Assembly: GCA_900321265.1 (NCBI GenBank)
Contig: ONVJ01000057.1
Coordinates: 1-5,146 of the forward strand
Origin: an uncultured Eubacteriales bacterium
Lineage (GTDB): Bacteria > Bacillota > Clostridia > Oscillospirales > CAG-272
Reading direction: 5' to 3'
DNA length: 5,146 nucleotides
The position numbers and the translations under genes were made by a program. Below, one piece after another: positions 4,514 through 5,146 of the stretch. Position 1 is the first letter of the stretch; each line of letters opens with the position of its first letter. The notes under the pieces were generated by a model that did not search any database, had not been told where the DNA came from, and saw only the letters and a program-made list of their open reading frames with translations.

Positions 4514-4562
4514 AATATCCAGTCAGACAAAATGTTTTTTACTGAAAGGAAAAGGTATCGAT

Positions 4563-5146
4563 ATGGCAAAATTCTGTATGTTCTGCGGCAGCCCCCTGAG
4601 AGAAGGGGCAAAATTCTGCGCTTCCTGCGGCGCAAAGGTGGCGCTTCCTGCAGCCGCTGCGGTCGCTGACGCAGAAAAGATAAAAGCTGAAGCGGAGTCG
4701 GCACCGGCCGCAGCCGCAGCGGCGGCAGCTGTCGCGACAGCCGAAGCCGTGAAGACTGCCGCCGAAGACGAAGCGAAAAAGGTAGTCGAAGAGGCTGAAA
4801 AAAAGGCAGCCGATGCTGAAAAGCAGGCTGAGGAGACTGTAGCCGAAGCAGAGAAAAAGGCTGAGGAAACTGTAGCCGAAGCCGAAAGCAAGACCGAAGA
4901 ACTGAAGGAAGAGGCAGAAGAGCTGAAAGTCGACGCCGACGCTGCCTCGGCCGAAGCTGCTGCCGCCGCGGCGGCAGCTGTCGCGGCAGCCGAAGCCGTG
5001 AATTCGGCCGCCGAGGACGAAGCGAAAAAGGTAGTCGAAGAGGCTGAAAAAAAGGCAGCCGAACTTCAAAGCGACGCTGAATCAGCGGCAGCCGAGGCCG
5101 AAAAGCAGGCTGAGGAGACTGTAGCCGAAGCCGAAAGCAAGGCCGA
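4563..5146 (+). CDS. Partial zinc-ribbon protein with Ala/Glu/Lys-rich 11-residue-repeat coil
   Basis: An open frame of 194 residues without a stop, running off the window end. AAAGGAAAAGG lies 7 bases before the ATG. Residues 5-22 form a compact zinc ribbon of the short bacterial type (CMFC at 5-8, CASC at 19-22, each followed by Gly), expected to bind one zinc ion. From about residue 36 the chain is almost wholly Ala, Glu, Lys and Val and predicted helical. Clear 11-residue units start at 67, 85, 96, 107 and 118 (for example AEKQAEETVAE), a spacing seen in right-handed coiled coils and in group 3 LEA proteins. Two blocks of eight Ala followed by Val (49-57 and 132-140) recur with an 83-residue period. 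No signal peptide or membrane segment is visible in this part. A C-terminal domain may lie outside the window. The function is unknown; zinc ribbons of this type often head proteins of varied domain content. Confidence 0.85.
   Translation, partial: MAKFCMFCGSPLREGAKFCASCGAKVALPAAAAVADAEKIKAEAESAPAAAAAAAAVATAEAVKTAAEDEAKKVVEEAEKKAADAEKQAEETVAEAEKKAEETVAEAESKTEELKEEAEELKVDADAASAEAAAAAAAAVAAAEAVNSAAEDEAKKVVEEAEKKAAELQSDAESAAAEAEKQAEETVAEAESKA
4719..4813 (+). repeat. Internal coding repeat, copy 1 (249-bp period)
   Basis: About 95 bases inside the zinc-ribbon gene recur nearly unchanged at 4968-5062, a shift of exactly 83 codons. The conservation at DNA level, including synonymous positions, indicates a recent in-frame duplication rather than selection on protein alone. 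Confidence 0.85.
4968..5062 (+). repeat. Internal coding repeat, copy 2 (249-bp period)
   Basis: Second copy of the block at 4719-4813, with a few substitutions. A shorter block at 4818-4849 also recurs at 5100-5131 with a 282-base shift, so spacing between sub-blocks has changed by 33 bases, that is one 11-residue unit. Confidence 0.85.

Noticed and set aside
4539..5069. Minus-strand open frame rich in Phe, Leu and Gly opposite the zinc-ribbon gene
   Set aside because: It is the antisense of the Ala/Glu/Lys repeat; the plus frame has a promoter, binding site and a zinc ribbon.

Overview
The window looks like chromosomal DNA of a fairly GC-rich member of the Firmicutes, probably a Clostridia-type anaerobe. 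This rests on four things seen: strong GGAGG-type ribosome binding sites, sigma-A style promoters in short AT-rich patches, a thymidylate synthase resembling the Bacillus subtilis/phage phi3T subtype, and a zinc-ribbon protein with a low-complexity coil. It is inference from sequence style, not a database match.

Left edge, minus strand: the 5' part of a gene for a secreted or membrane-anchored protein of unknown function (running off at position 1). Its control region is shared with the next operon; two promoter-like elements lie back to back around 612-678.

Centre, plus strand (about 650-3930): a compact five-gene operon. It encodes two tandem MgtC/SapB-family membrane proteins, a small Dabb (stress-responsive alpha/beta barrel) protein, thymidylate synthase (thyA) and dihydrofolate reductase (folA). 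Gaps are 15, 45, 19 and 18 bases by the starts chosen here. ThyA converts dUMP to dTMP and oxidises methylene-THF to DHF; FolA regenerates THF, so the last two genes form a closed cycle. The link to MgtC and Dabb is positional only. The predicted mRNA begins with a GC-rich hairpin.

Right of centre (3973-4410): a tRNA-Arg(ACG) gene with encoded CCA, driven by a perfect TTGACA-17-TATAAT promoter, with a 9-bp hairpin in the precursor leader. Its CCA end runs straight into a perfect 20-bp hairpin. About 250 bases of nested inverted and direct repeats follow, in which pieces of the same tRNA (5' acceptor strand, T arm, 3' acceptor strand) recur three times in decayed form, ending in a terminator-like hairpin with six T. 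This is the most unusual part of the window.

Right edge (4485-5146): a well-formed promoter and the 5' end of a gene for a protein with an N-terminal four-cysteine zinc ribbon and a long Ala/Glu/Lys-rich coil built partly from 11-residue repeats; it runs off the window end.
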